Shown here: positions 1 through 9,082 of the stretch, piece by piece
How the letters are laid out: each line of letters starts with the position of its first letter
Position numbering within the stretch: position 1 is the stretch's first letter
Source: Flagellimonas profundi
GTDB lineage: Bacteria > Bacteroidota > Bacteroidia > Flavobacteriales > Flavobacteriaceae
Direction of reading: 5' to 3'
Assembly (NCBI RefSeq): GCF_017313275.1
Contig: NZ_JAFLNM010000003.1
Location: 1-64,000 of the forward strand
DNA: 64,000 nucleotides
The notes under the pieces: model-generated
Told to the model about the DNA's origin: nothing
Databases searched by the model: none
The model's input: the letters and a program-made list of their open reading frames with translations, nothing else
Made by a program: the position numbers and the translations under genes

Positions 1-113
1 ATTAATTCTACGCTGTCGTTACAATATGTATATGAACTTCTTCTCTTGTCTTTTACTTCCGAAAACCCCTCTCGGTGTCTCAGAAGCGCCCTGCCTTATC
101 AGCTAAGCGGGTG
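1..113 (-). other. probable rRNA operon 5' leader (16S gene outside window)
   Basis: On the minus strand, downstream of a strong promoter, runs a G+C-richer non-coding stretch with no ORF that ends in a segment (GTTCATATACATATTG, about 13-35) resembling the conserved leader found just upstream of 16S rRNA in flavobacteria. The first transcribed bases after the -7 element match those of the tRNA-Lys promoter at 17583 over 20 nt, which suggests a stable-RNA promoter. The 16S gene itself would lie left of position 1, so this is an inference from promoter and leader only. Confidence 0.5.
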
Positions 114-144
114 CAAATATAGAGAGGTTTAAATGATCCCACAA
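114..144 (-). promoter_or_regulatory. strong Bacteroidota promoter, probably of an rRNA operon
   Basis: Read on the minus strand: TTG (144-142), 20-nt spacer, TATATTTG (121-114). This is an exact match to the TTG-N19/20-TAnnTTTG consensus of the Bacteroidota primary sigma factor. The following bases GCACCCGCTTAGC are identical to those after the tRNA-Lys promoter. Confidence 0.75.
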
Positions 145-303
145 AACAATTTTGCGATTTTTTTAAAAAAAATTACACTTCATTGATTTACAGACTTTTA
201 ATATAGGAATAATTTTAAATCGAGCCAAGGAACCATCAAAAATATTTTATACATATATATAAGGCCCTGATTGATTAGAACTTACAAATGCAACCGCTTC
301 CTA

Positions 304-334
304 TTGTAAGCATCAAATCAAGATAGTATCTTTG
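304..334 (+). promoter_or_regulatory. thrS operon promoter
   Basis: TTG at 304-306, 20-nt spacer, TATCTTTG at 327-334, an exact TAnnTTTG match; the thrS ATG follows 26 nt later, preceded by AAAGGAG (350-356), an unusually good Shine-Dalgarno sequence for this group. Confidence 0.7.
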
Positions 335-360
335 GCACCATCCAAAATAAAGGAGCGTAA

Positions 361-2301
361 ATGATTGATATTACATTGCCAGATGGCGCAGTAAAGAAAG
401 TTCCAGAAGGAACTACACCCATGGAGGTTGCTAAAAGCATCAGTGAAGGTTTAGCTAGAAATGTTATTTCGGCAAAATTCAACGACACCACCGTTGAAAC
501 CGTCACACCATTAAAGGAGAGCGGCACCCTTACTTTGTATACCTGGAAAGATGATGAAGGCAAAAAAGCTTTTTGGCACTCCACTTCGCACGTAGTGGCA
601 CAGGCATTGGAGGAACTCTATCCTGGAATTAAACTTACCATTGGCCCTGCCATTGAGAACGGTTTTTATTATGATGTTGATTTTGGAGACCAGTCCATTT
701 CCGAGAAGGATTTTCCTAAAATTGAGAAAAAAGCCCTAGAGATTGCTCGCGGCAAACATGACTATAATATGCGAAGTGTTTCAAAAGCCGATGCGCTTTC
801 CTATTATAAAGAACAAGGCAATGAATATAAGGTTGAACTCATCGAAAACCTTGATGACGGCACCATTACCTTTTGCGACCATAGCACTTTTACCGATCTA
901 TGCCGTGGCGGACACATTCCAAACACGGGGATCATTAAAGCCATCAAATTGTTGAGTGTTGCCGGTGCCTACTGGAGAGGTGACGAAAACAACACACAGT
1001 TGACACGTGTTTATGGCATTTCCTTTCCAAAACAAAAGGAGCTCACCGAATACTTGCAGCTTTTGGAAGAGGCCAAGAAAAGAGACCACAGGAAACTGGG
1101 CAAGGAATTGGAGCTTTTCACCTTCTCACAAAAAGTAGGACAAGGTCTTCCTTTGTGGCTGCCCAATGGTGCCGCATTACGGGAACGCTTGGAACAATTC
1201 CTAAAGAAAGCACAGAAGAAGGCAGGCTACGAAATGGTGGTTACCCCCCATATTGGCCAAAAGGAACTATATGTTACCTCGGGCCACTATGCCAAATACG
1301 GGGAAGATAGCTTTCAGCCAATACACACGCCCAAAGAGGACGAAGAGTTCCTATTGAAACCGATGAACTGTCCGCACCATTGCGAGATATACAATAGTCA
1401 TCCGTTCAGCTATAAAGATTTACCAAAGCGTTATGCCGAGTTCGGTACGGTATATAGGTATGAACAAAGTGGAGAGTTACATGGTCTTACCAGGGTAAGA
1501 GGATTTACCCAAGATGATGCTCACATTTTTTGTACCACGGAACAATTGAACGACGAGTTCAAAAATGTAATTGACCTTACACTATATGTATTGAACTCCC
1601 TAGGTTTTGAAGATTTTACAGCCCAGGTATCTGTAAGGGATTTGGAAAATCCGGACAAATATATTGGCAACAAGGACGACTGGAAAAAAGCCGAGCAGGC
1701 CATTATAAACGCTGCTGAAGAAAAAGGTTTGAACTACGTAGTTGAGACTGGCGAAGCTGCTTTTTATGGCCCCAAGTTGGATTTTATGATCAAGGATGCC
1801 CTTGGAAGAAACTGGCAATTGGGAACCATTCAAGTGGATTATAACCTGCCAAAACGTTTCGACCTCACCTATAAAGGAAGTGACAATGAGCTGCACAGAC
1901 CCGTGATGATTCACCGCGCTCCTTTTGGAAGCATGGAACGATTCGTGGCTCTATTACTCGAGCACACTGGCGGTAACTTCCCATTGTGGTTGATTCCAAC
2001 ACAGGCTATCGTACTGCCCGTCAGTGAGAAACATGAAAAATATGCAGAAAAAGTTTTGAATTCGTTAGAAAATCACGAAATTCGCGCGCTCATTGATAAT
2101 AGGAACGAGACGGTAGGGAAAAAAATCCGTGAGGCAGAACTTAAGAAAATCCCTTTCATGATCATTGTCGGGGAACAGGAAGAAGAGTCTGCGACCATTT
2201 CTGTAAGGCGACATGGAGGTGAAGATTTGGGCAGTTTAAGCGTAGATGCATTTTCAGACTTGGTAACTACTGAAATAAATAGTACCTTAAAGTCGTTCTA
2301 A
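361..2301 (+). CDS. thrS: threonine--tRNA ligase
   Basis: Charges tRNA-Thr with threonine in the cytoplasm. The 646-aa product has the full bacterial layout: an N-terminal TGS domain (residues 1-60), the editing domain with the HSTSH motif (about 78) and CRGGH motif (about 181), the class II catalytic core with the zinc cysteine in MNCPHH (about 335), motif 2 in YRYEQSGELHGLTRVRGF (about 364) and motif 3 around HRAPFGSMERF (about 516), and a C-terminal anticodon-binding domain. The length is normal. It is the first gene of thrS-infC-rpmI-rplT, the standard bacterial order, and the start is supported by the promoter and AAAGGAG just upstream. Confidence 0.97.
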   Translation: MIDITLPDGAVKKVPEGTTPMEVAKSISEGLARNVISAKFNDTTVETVTPLKESGTLTLYTWKDDEGKKAFWHSTSHVVAQALEELYPGIKLTIGPAIENGFYYDVDFGDQSISEKDFPKIEKKALEIARGKHDYNMRSVSKADALSYYKEQGNEYKVELIENLDDGTITFCDHSTFTDLCRGGHIPNTGIIKAIKLLSVAGAYWRGDENNTQLTRVYGISFPKQKELTEYLQLLEEAKKRDHRKLGKELELFTFSQKVGQGLPLWLPNGAALRERLEQFLKKAQKKAGYEMVVTPHIGQKELYVTSGHYAKYGEDSFQPIHTPKEDEEFLLKPMNCPHHCEIYNSHPFSYKDLPKRYAEFGTVYRYEQSGELHGLTRVRGFTQDDAHIFCTTEQLNDEFKNVIDLTLYVLNSLGFEDFTAQVSVRDLENPDKYIGNKDDWKKAEQAIINAAEEKGLNYVVETGEAAFYGPKLDFMIKDALGRNWQLGTIQVDYNLPKRFDLTYKGSDNELHRPVMIHRAPFGSMERFVALLLEHTGGNFPLWLIPTQAIVLPVSEKHEKYAEKVLNSLENHEIRALIDNRNETVGKKIREAELKKIPFMIIVGEQEEESATISVRRHGGEDLGSLSVDAFSDLVTTEINSTLKSF

Positions 2302-2331
2302 GAAATTAAGTTTAATTAAAAAGTTTACGTC

Positions 2332-2889
2332 ATAGCAATTAGAAGAAGATTTAGACCCCAACCAAGGAGGGAGAATAAAAACCCTCACAACATCAATGAG
2401 AAAATAAAAGCCCGAGAAGTAAGGCTTGTCGGCGATAATGTTGAAATGGGTGTTTATCCCATTTCCAAAGCAAGGGATATAGCCAACGAACAGGAGTTGG
2501 ATTTGGTGGAAATTTCCCCAAAAGCCGACCCACCTGTTTGCAAGGTGATGGATTATAAAAAGTTTCTTTACGAACAAAAGAAACGTGACAAGGCCATGAA
2601 GGCCAAGGCGAGTAAAGTTGTCGTAAAGGAAATCAGGTTTGGACCACAGACGGATGACCATGATTATGAATTCAAGAAAAGACACGCAGAGAAATTCTTG
2701 AAAGATGGTGCCAAACTTAAAGCCTATGTATTCTTTAAGGGACGGTCTATCGTTTACAAAGATCAAGGCGAAATATTACTGTTAAGACTGGCCCAAGAGC
2801 TCGAAGAGTTAGGAAAAGTTGAACAGATGCCTAAATTGGAAGGCAAGCGTATGACCATGTTCATCGCACCCAAGACAAGTAAAAAATAA
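2332..2889 (+). CDS. infC: translation initiation factor IF-3 (non-AUG start)
   Basis: IF-3 binds the 30S subunit and checks initiator tRNA and start codon. The first in-frame ATG (2446) would cut into the conserved N-domain, because upstream codons continue it: [18 protein letters not shown] lies before that ATG. The frame is open back to the TAA at 2317-2319. The most likely start is ATA at 2332 (giving M-A-I-R-R-R-F-R-P...), with ATT at 2338 as alternative; either gives about 185 aa, the normal IF-3 size. Rare start codons are a known property of infC, which allows IF-3 to autoregulate. The N-domain is followed by the C-domain ([14 protein letters not shown], then the C-terminal MTMFIAPK). 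Confidence 0.93.
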   Translation: MAIRRRFRPQPRRENKNPHNINEKIKAREVRLVGDNVEMGVYPISKARDIANEQELDLVEISPKADPPVCKVMDYKKFLYEQKKRDKAMKAKASKVVVKEIRFGPQTDDHDYEFKKRHAEKFLKDGAKLKAYVFFKGRSIVYKDQGEILLLRLAQELEELGKVEQMPKLEGKRMTMFIAPKTSKK

Positions 2890-2937
2890 AAACTGAACCC
2901 TGGTTCGGTATAATAAGCGGAGTTAAATACTAGGAAA

Positions 2938-3135
2938 ATGCCTAAGATGAAAACAAAATCCAGTGCCAAGAAGCGTTTTAAGCTTACAGGAACTGGTAAA
3001 ATCAAAAGAAAGCACGCTTTTAAGAGTCACATTTTGACAAAAAAATCTAAAAAGCGTAAGCTAAAGTTGACACATTCCACTTTGGTTCACAAAGCGGATG
3101 AGGACAACATCAAAGAACAATTGCGTTTAAAATAA
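2938..3135 (+). CDS. rpmI: 50S ribosomal protein L35
   Basis: Small, very basic 65-aa protein beginning [20 protein letters not shown], the L35 signature, with the [16 protein letters not shown] stretch. It is a component of the large ribosomal subunit. It sits between infC (48 nt upstream) and rplT (91 nt downstream), the conserved order, and is presumably cotranscribed with both. Confidence 0.97.
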   Translation: MPKMKTKSSAKKRFKLTGTGKIKRKHAFKSHILTKKSKKRKLKLTHSTLVHKADEDNIKEQLRLK

Positions 3136-3226
3136 TTGTTCACCGGTACATTATTTATTAACCATGGAGTCGGGCTCATAAAAGTTCTCAATAATTGAGA
3201 CGCCTGCTACAAAAAAATGACACATT

Positions 3227-3571
3227 ATGCCAAGATCAGTAAATTCAGTTGCTTCAAGAGCTAGAAGAAAAAAAGTGATGAAGCAAGCCAAAGGTTACTT
3301 TGGAAGACGTAAAAACGTTTGGACAGTAGCCAAAAATGCGGTAGAAAAAGCAATGCTTTATGCTTACCGCGATAGAAGAAACAAAAAGCGTACTTTCCGC
3401 TCTTTATGGATTACCCGTATTAATGCTGGTGCCAGGATGCACGGAATGTCTTACTCTCAATTTATGGGGAAGGTAAAAGCCAATGGAATTGAACTTAACA
3501 GAAAAGTTCTTGCCGATTTGGCCATGAACCATCCAGATGCTTTTAAAGCAATTGTTGAGAAAGTAAAGTAA
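3227..3571 (+). CDS. rplT: 50S ribosomal protein L20
   Basis: A 114-aa basic protein, [20 protein letters not shown] at the start and [19 protein letters not shown] next, both diagnostic of L20, which binds 23S rRNA early in 50S assembly. It is the last gene of the operon and a strong hairpin terminator follows. In other bacteria L20 represses its own operon; the 91-nt gap to rpmI could hold such a site but I cannot identify one. Confidence 0.97.
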   Translation: MPRSVNSVASRARRKKVMKQAKGYFGRRKNVWTVAKNAVEKAMLYAYRDRRNKKRTFRSLWITRINAGARMHGMSYSQFMGKVKANGIELNRKVLADLAMNHPDAFKAIVEKVK

Positions 3572-3602
3572 AAAACTTATATAAACTTACCCCGCTTATT
3601 TG

Positions 3603-3633
3603 GATCCCGCCTTGTGCGGGATCTTTTATTTTA
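3603..3633 (+). terminator. rho-independent terminator of the thrS-rplT operon
   Basis: Perfect 8-bp stem GATCCCGC (3603-3610) / GCGGGATC (3616-3623) with a 5-nt loop, followed by TTTTATTTTA. The next 150 bases hold nothing I recognise. Confidence 0.85.
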
Positions 3634-3791
3634 GTTTAGTACCAAACTGGTTGACACGAATTACTCGAACTGTCGTAAATGCTCTCTGTTTCACTCTAAT
3701 TACCCGCTGCTGAAAAGAGAACTATATAACCCGATAGGTTTGTAGCACAAGCCACTTCCTTATTTATTGAAAATTATAGACTTATAATGGT

Positions 3792-4214
3792 TTATTGCCC
3801 AAAGGCCGTAACCACCAACTTTCTTCCAGAAGCATGATTACGATGCTCACATAAGTAAATACCTTGCCAAATCCCCATGTTCAAACGTCCGTTGGTAATG
3901 GGAATCTGAACAGATGCACCCATTAATGAAGCTTTAATGTGGGCGGGCATATCATCCGGACCTTCATAGTTATGCACATAATAGGGTGCATCTTCGGGCA
4001 CCATTGTATTGATGTGGCTTTCAAAATCCGTTCTCACCGTTGGGTCGGCATTTTCATTTATCGTTAAACTGGCCGAAGTATGTTTAATAAACACCTGTAA
4101 AAAGCCTGTATTTATCTTTCGGAGCTCTGGCATCGCATCCAAAACAGTATCCGTAATCAAATGGAACCCTCTGGAGTACGACCGTAGTTGTATTTCTTTT
4201 TGATAAAAATTCAT
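3792..4214 (-). CDS. YjbQ/UPF0047 family protein
   Basis: 140-aa member of the YjbQ (UPF0047) family, small cytoplasmic proteins for which a thiamine-phosphate synthase side activity was reported. Diagnostic stretches are IKHTSASLTINENADPTVRTDFE and GPDDMPAHIKASLMGAS, with the C-terminal GIWQGIYLCEHR. An in-frame start at 4325 would add 37 residues lacking family resemblance and overlap the divergent HAD gene; the ATG at 4214 gives the family's usual N-terminus and length, so it is chosen. True function in this organism is unknown. Confidence 0.88.
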   Translation of the reverse strand: MNFYQKEIQLRSYSRGFHLITDTVLDAMPELRKINTGFLQVFIKHTSASLTINENADPTVRTDFESHINTMVPEDAPYYVHNYEGPDDMPAHIKASLMGASVQIPITNGRLNMGIWQGIYLCEHRNHASGRKLVVTAFGQ

Positions 4215-4287
4215 GTAAAAAACATTCTTTGGCCTCAAATTAATATAAAGTTTACCAAAACAAGGAACCATTTCCATGAATAACAAA

Positions 4288-4295
4288 TAACTTTG
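4288..4295 (+). promoter_or_regulatory. -7 element upstream of the HAD gene
   Basis: TAACTTTG matches TAnnTTTG, 17 nt before the ATG at 4313. No clear TTG is seen 19-20 nt upstream, so this is a partial promoter match. Confidence 0.4.
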
Positions 4296-4312
4296 CAGCT
4301 TAATTAGTTGGA

Positions 4313-5104
4313 ATGGACCTATCACAAATAAAAATGGTGGTTACCGATATGGATGGAACACTTTTGAATTCCAAACATGAAGTAAGCCCCCGGTTTTTTG
4401 AAATCTACGAAGAACTCAAAAAGAAAAACATTGCCTTTGTTGCCGCTAGTGGAAGACAGTACCACAGCATGGTGGACAAATTGGAGTCCATCAAAAATGA
4501 GATTTTGGTCATTGCTGAGAACGGTGCTCTGATCAAGAAGCAAGAGGAAACCTTACTTACAACCCCTATCAATACATCCGAGGTGCATCGAATTTTGGAC
4601 ACTGTGCGCCCATTGGAAAATGTACATCCCGTATTGTGCTGCCAAAACAATGCATTTGTAGGCGGCGACTCCGATGAGTTTATTGATATGCTTAAAGAGT
4701 ACTATTCCGAATTCGAGATTGTTGAAGATCAAAAGCAAGTGGATGCGGAAGTACTTAAAATAGCCATTTACCATTTTGAAGATTCCGAAAAACACATTTA
4801 TCCCAACGTTAAACACCTGGAAGGTGACCTAAAAGTAAAAGTATCAGGGGCCAATTGGGTTGATGTATCCGATTTGAATGCACATAAAGGATACGCCCTA
4901 AAAAAAGTGATGGACGAATTTCAGATTGCATCCAACGAAATTATGGTGTTTGGGGATTACAACAACGATCTGGAAATGCTGGAACTGTCCGATTACAGTT
5001 TTGCCATGGCCAACGCACACCCCAATGTGCTGAAAACCGCAAAATACACCACCCACAGCAACGATGAATTTGGTGTGGAGCGAATATTGGAAAAGTTGCT
5101 TTAG
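4313..5104 (+). CDS. Cof-type HAD-IIB family hydrolase
   Basis: A 263-aa haloacid dehalogenase-superfamily phosphatase of the Cof/HAD-IIB type. Motif I is DMDGTLL (about residues 12-18, nucleophilic and acid/base Asp), motif II the Ser in AASGRQ (about 44), motif III the Lys in the NAHKGYALKKVMDEF region and motif IV GDYNNDLEML (about 205), all present. Relatives dephosphorylate sugar phosphates, pyridoxal phosphate or flavin precursors; substrate cannot be told from sequence. A -7 element precedes the start. Confidence 0.92.
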   Translation: MDLSQIKMVVTDMDGTLLNSKHEVSPRFFEIYEELKKKNIAFVAASGRQYHSMVDKLESIKNEILVIAENGALIKKQEETLLTTPINTSEVHRILDTVRPLENVHPVLCCQNNAFVGGDSDEFIDMLKEYYSEFEIVEDQKQVDAEVLKIAIYHFEDSEKHIYPNVKHLEGDLKVKVSGANWVDVSDLNAHKGYALKKVMDEFQIASNEIMVFGDYNNDLEMLELSDYSFAMANAHPNVLKTAKYTTHSNDEFGVERILEKLL

Positions 5105-5192
5105 TTTCGCAATAATATTCCACACCTCTCTTACTGAGTAATTTGCTTTTGTAAAATTTGTACCTTAAGGAACAAACTATAAAAGCAATACT

Positions 5193-6080
5193 ATGGCACC
5201 TTTAAAAAAAGAAGACATTAAACAAGAGGTCTTTGACCTCTATGATAAATATGCCCACAACCAGATAGACCGTAGGGAGTTTATGGAAAAACTTTCCGTG
5301 TATGCCGTTGGCGGTATTACTATGGCTTCGTTGATGAGCTTTATTATGCCCAATTACAAGGATACACTTACCGTTTCACCCAATGACCCGGAACTGGATT
5401 CCAAATTTATCACCTACAACTCTCCAAAAGGTGGTGGTGAAATCAAAGGCTTGCTGTCCAAACCCAAAAACAGTACCGGTAAAATGGGCGGTATTGTGGT
5501 AGTACACGAAAATCGGGGCCTCAACCCTTATATTGAAGATGTTGGACGCAGGGCGGCCAAAGCAGGGTTTATTTCCTTGGCTCCAGATGCCCTTACACCA
5601 CTTGGAGGATATCCAGGCAACGATGATGACGGCAGGACACTTCAGCGACAACGAGATCGTAACGAGATGTTGGAAGATTTTATTGCAGCCTACGATTATC
5701 TCAAAAACCATGAGGATTGCAACGGAAAAGTAGGTGTTGTAGGGTTCTGTTTTGGTGGATGGATATCGAACATGATGGCCGTAAAAGTTCCAGATTTAGC
5801 AGCCGCAGTACCGTTTTATGGTAGTCAACCCGCAGATGATGAAGTAGCACAGATCAATGCCCCTTTATTGATTCACTACGCGGGATTGGATGAAAGGGTA
5901 AATGCTGGTTGGGAAGATTACAAAGCGAAACTGAACGAACTCGACAAGGATTATGAAGTGCATTTTTATCCAGATGTCAACCATGGGTTCCACAATAATA
6001 CAACACCTCGTTTTGATAAGGCCTCAGCTGATTTGGCTTGGAAAAGGACTATAGATTTCTTCAAGGAGCACTTGAGTTAG
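5193..6080 (+). CDS. dienelactone hydrolase family protein, possibly exported
   Basis: A 295-aa alpha/beta hydrolase of the dienelactone hydrolase family. The nucleophile elbow is GFCFGGW (Cys about residue 186), the acid HYAGLDERVNAGW and the base the His of NHGFHN near the end, giving the Cys-Asp-His triad of the family. The first 60 residues are extra: a charged helix, then RREFMEKLSVYAVGG and a hydrophobic stretch, resembling a Tat-type signal placed about 25 residues in. Related proteins in proteobacteria carry the same extension. Substrate unknown. Its stop overlaps by 4 nt the stop of the convergent gene. Confidence 0.9.
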   Translation: MAPLKKEDIKQEVFDLYDKYAHNQIDRREFMEKLSVYAVGGITMASLMSFIMPNYKDTLTVSPNDPELDSKFITYNSPKGGGEIKGLLSKPKNSTGKMGGIVVVHENRGLNPYIEDVGRRAAKAGFISLAPDALTPLGGYPGNDDDGRTLQRQRDRNEMLEDFIAAYDYLKNHEDCNGKVGVVGFCFGGWISNMMAVKVPDLAAAVPFYGSQPADDEVAQINAPLLIHYAGLDERVNAGWEDYKAKLNELDKDYEVHFYPDVNHGFHNNTTPRFDKASADLAWKRTIDFFKEHLS

Positions 6081-7384
6081 GTCTTCTGTTTCTTTTTACG
6101 GGCGGCAGGAAACAACACATTGTTCAAGATCAATCGGTATCCCGGTGAAGTGGGATGCAGTTCCAATTCCGTTTTAGGATCTCCTACCCTATGCTGATAA
6201 TCCTCGGGGTCGTGACCTCCATAAAAGGTAAAGAATCCTTTGCCCTTAATGCCATGTATGTACCTTGCCTCCCCGTTGATTTTGTTCTCACCAAGCACCA
6301 TTACCGTTGGCTTTACTTGGCTTCGGGTGTAGGCTGTGGTCTGCCCCATAAATCCCTTCACCAAACTGGTATGGTTTTGTGTCAACATGGTGGGAACAGG
6401 ATCCCATTTGGCCGAAAATTCCATCAAAGAGAAATAATCGGATTCTTTGGGCACATTGGCCCTTTTGTTGGTCATATCGATGGATGAAAACTCATAGCGG
6501 ATGGGATTTCGCTCCAAGGTAAAATTGGTAAAGGCGAACGTATTGCTAAAATCCAATTTGGCCTGATAATTGGCATCGGATGGATCACCATCGAACATTG
6601 GCTCGCAGATATCCACATCTTCGGCAGCCAGTGCAATATCAAAACTATCGGTAGCGGAACACATGGCAAACATAAACCCACCACCAATCACATAATTTCT
6701 GATTTTCAGGGCTACGGCAAGCTTCTCTTCGGAAACCTTGTCATACCCCAAGCTTTGAGCCAACTCCTCTGCATTGGCCTTGTCCTCAATGTACCATGGA
6801 GCTGCTCTGTAATGCCCATAGAAGCGCCCATATTGTCCAGTGAAATCTTCATGATGGAGATGTAGCCAATCGTACAAGGCCAATTTATCGCCCAGTACCT
6901 CCGTATCATATATGGTGGTATAGGGAATCTCCGCATAGGTAAGTACCATGGTCACGGCATCGTCCCAAGGCTGATTCCCTTTTGGGGAATACACCGCAAT
7001 CTTTGGTGCTTTTTCAAGTATGACAGCATCTTGGTTTTGGGATGGACTACTGATTTCATCCAGTATTTGAGCCGCCTGTCCATCGGAAAGCACTTCAAAC
7101 GAAACACCCCGTATTTGGCACTCCTTGCGAATGGCCTCTCCATCGGGCAATATAAAAGAGCCCCCTCGATAATTGAGCAACCACTGCACCTTTTGCTGTT
7201 TGGAGAGCACCCAATAGGTTATTCCGTAAGCTTTCAAATGGTTTTTCTGCCCCTCGTCATCCATTGGGATTAGGATAACGGAAGCAAAAGATTGAAAAGT
7301 AAGTAGTAAAAAAAATGCTAAAAGCACACCTCTGATTTCTGTGCGAGGTGATAAAAAAGTAACTATTTTAGAAAGGTACGTCAT
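6077..7384 (-). CDS. secreted protein of the flavobacterial 'asparagine synthetase B' annotation family
   Basis: About 435 aa with an N-terminal signal peptide (RGVLLAFFLLLTFQSFAS). In flavobacterial genomes this family is labelled asparagine synthetase B, yet I see neither the N-terminal Cys/GATase domain nor an ATP-pyrophosphatase SGGxDS motif, and a signal peptide makes that role unlikely. Conserved-looking blocks are YDWLHLHHEDFTGQYG, GGGFMFAMCSATDSFDIALA and FYGGHDPEDYQHRVGDP; the layout suggests a DUF4159/GATase1-like fold acting outside the cytoplasm. The ATG at 7384 is chosen because it overlaps dnaB by 17 nt and sits right before the signal peptide. True function unknown. Confidence 0.72.
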   Translation of the reverse strand: MTYLSKIVTFLSPRTEIRGVLLAFFLLLTFQSFASVILIPMDDEGQKNHLKAYGITYWVLSKQQKVQWLLNYRGGSFILPDGEAIRKECQIRGVSFEVLSDGQAAQILDEISSPSQNQDAVILEKAPKIAVYSPKGNQPWDDAVTMVLTYAEIPYTTIYDTEVLGDKLALYDWLHLHHEDFTGQYGRFYGHYRAAPWYIEDKANAEELAQSLGYDKVSEEKLAVALKIRNYVIGGGFMFAMCSATDSFDIALAAEDVDICEPMFDGDPSDANYQAKLDFSNTFAFTNFTLERNPIRYEFSSIDMTNKRANVPKESDYFSLMEFSAKWDPVPTMLTQNHTSLVKGFMGQTTAYTRSQVKPTVMVLGENKINGEARYIHGIKGKGFFTFYGGHDPEDYQHRVGDPKTELELHPTSPGYRLILNNVLFPAARKKKQKT

Positions 7385-8915
7385 TATCATCTGGGTCATC
7401 GTCACTGTTCATTGCGCTACCAAAAGCATCGTCCGTACTCGGAAGATTTGGTGTCGCAAAGGGATTTTCTTCGTCCGCATTCATCTTCGATTGGAATTCG
7501 AATGGGGAATCAAAGTCATCCAAGTTATCAAATTTACCCAGAGCACCCACAAATTTTAACCTAATATTTTCTAAACCACCATTACGGTGTTTGGCTACAA
7601 TGAACTCAGCTTGACCTTGGGTGGGGGTGCGTTCTTCATCGTCCCACTCGTCAATTTTATAATATTCGGGCCTGTAAATGAACGATACGATATCCGCATC
7701 CTGTTCAATGGCACCTGATTCCCTCAAGTCGGAAAGAATAGGTCGTTTACTACCTCCACGGGTCTCAACGGCCCTCGATAACTGGGATAGTGCAATTACA
7801 GGAACATTGAGTTCCTTGGCCAATGCTTTTAGGTTCCTAGAAATAGTTGAAATCTCCTGTTCACGGTTCCCTCCTTTTTGACTTCCCCCAGCCGTCATCA
7901 ACTGCAAATAATCAATCACAATAAGTTTAATATCGTGTTGTGAGGCTAAACGTCTTGCTTTGGCACGAAGGTCAAAAATGGAAAGGGAAGGCGTATCATC
8001 AATAAACAAAGGCGCCTTTTCCAAAGTTTTCACTTTAACATTCAACTGTTCCCACTCGTGCTTTTCCAGTTTACCGGTCCTTAATTTTTCCGAGGACAAG
8101 CCTGTTTCCGAAGAAATCAAACGGGTGATCAACTGTACCGATGACATTTCCAAGGAGAAAAAGGCAACAGGAATTTCGGAGTTTACCGCAATATTCCGTG
8201 CCATTGAAAGTGTCAGGGCGGTTTTACCCATACCCGGACGCGCTGCCACAATGATCAAATCACTGGGCTGCCAACCAGAGGTAAGCTTATCCAGTTTGTC
8301 AAAACCGGAAGGAATTCCACTCAAGCCCTCTTTATTGGAAATTTCCTCTATTCGTTTTTTGGCCTGAATCACCAAATTTTGGGCAGTCTCCGCAGAACGC
8401 TTTAAGTTTCCTTGCGTTACTTCGTATAATTTTGCCTCTGCATTGTCCAGAAGGTCAAATACGTCGGTCGCATCACTGTATGCTTCCTCAATAATATCGT
8501 TGGATATTTTGATCAGGCTACGCTGAATGTACTTTTGAAGTATGATCCTCGCGTGAAACTCAATATGTGCTGAAGAAGCCACTTTTTGAGTGAGTTTTAT
8601 CAAATAAAAATCACCACCAACAGCTTCTAGCTTCCCATCTTTCTTTAATTGTGACGAAACAGTTAATAAATCCACCGGTTCGGAAGATTCGAACAATTTG
8701 AAAATGGCTTCGTATATGTATTTATGGGAATCCTTGTAAAAAACGTCGGGATGAAGAATGTCGATCACTTCATCAACACCTTTTTTATCAATCATCATAG
8801 CGCCCAGCACAACCTCCTCTAAATCAACAGCTTGAGGCGGTATTTTACCTTTCTCGAGATTGATAAGTGCGGATTTGTCCACTCGATGTCCAGCGATGGG
8901 GCTCGGTTTTTCCAT
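7368..8915 (-). CDS. dnaB: replicative DNA helicase DnaB
   Basis: The hexameric 5'-3' helicase of the replication fork. 515 aa: N-terminal primase-interacting domain (EEVVLGAMMIDKKGVDEVI), a linker, then the RecA-like ATPase with Walker A ARPGMGKTALTL (about residue 226), the Walker B region LIVIDYLQLM and the conserved LSQLSRAVE and SDLRESGAIEQDAD blocks. The C-terminus has an acidic tail rich in Asp. No intein is present. The downstream secreted-protein gene overlaps its end by 17 nt. The -7 element lies only 5 nt before the ATG, so the mRNA may be leaderless. Confidence 0.97.
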   Translation of the reverse strand: MEKPSPIAGHRVDKSALINLEKGKIPPQAVDLEEVVLGAMMIDKKGVDEVIDILHPDVFYKDSHKYIYEAIFKLFESSEPVDLLTVSSQLKKDGKLEAVGGDFYLIKLTQKVASSAHIEFHARIILQKYIQRSLIKISNDIIEEAYSDATDVFDLLDNAEAKLYEVTQGNLKRSAETAQNLVIQAKKRIEEISNKEGLSGIPSGFDKLDKLTSGWQPSDLIIVAARPGMGKTALTLSMARNIAVNSEIPVAFFSLEMSSVQLITRLISSETGLSSEKLRTGKLEKHEWEQLNVKVKTLEKAPLFIDDTPSLSIFDLRAKARRLASQHDIKLIVIDYLQLMTAGGSQKGGNREQEISTISRNLKALAKELNVPVIALSQLSRAVETRGGSKRPILSDLRESGAIEQDADIVSFIYRPEYYKIDEWDDEERTPTQGQAEFIVAKHRNGGLENIRLKFVGALGKFDNLDDFDSPFEFQSKMNADEENPFATPNLPSTDDAFGSAMNSDDDPDDNDVPF

Positions 8916-8920
8916 GAATA

Positions 8921-8928
8921 CGAAAGTA
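8921..8928 (-). promoter_or_regulatory. -7 element of dnaB
   Basis: On the minus strand TACTTTCG, one mismatch to TAnnTTTG, ends 5 nt before the dnaB ATG at 8915. If used, transcription would begin at or next to the start codon. Confidence 0.4.
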
Positions 8929-9082
8929 GCTAATTAACCTTTAGTTAACTTTAATTTAAACGAATACGATTTCCACAGGTACTCAACAATTTTATTGTTA
9001 ATAACTTTAATTACCTGTTAATAACATAAAAAAAATCCGGGATATACCCTAACAAAAAAGGTGAGCCCCCAAAAAACAAGAA

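Noticed and set aside
4215-4325. Long N-terminal extension of the YjbQ gene (start at 4325)
   Set aside because: Extra 37 residues do not fit the family and would overlap the divergent HAD gene; ATG at 4214 gives the normal length.
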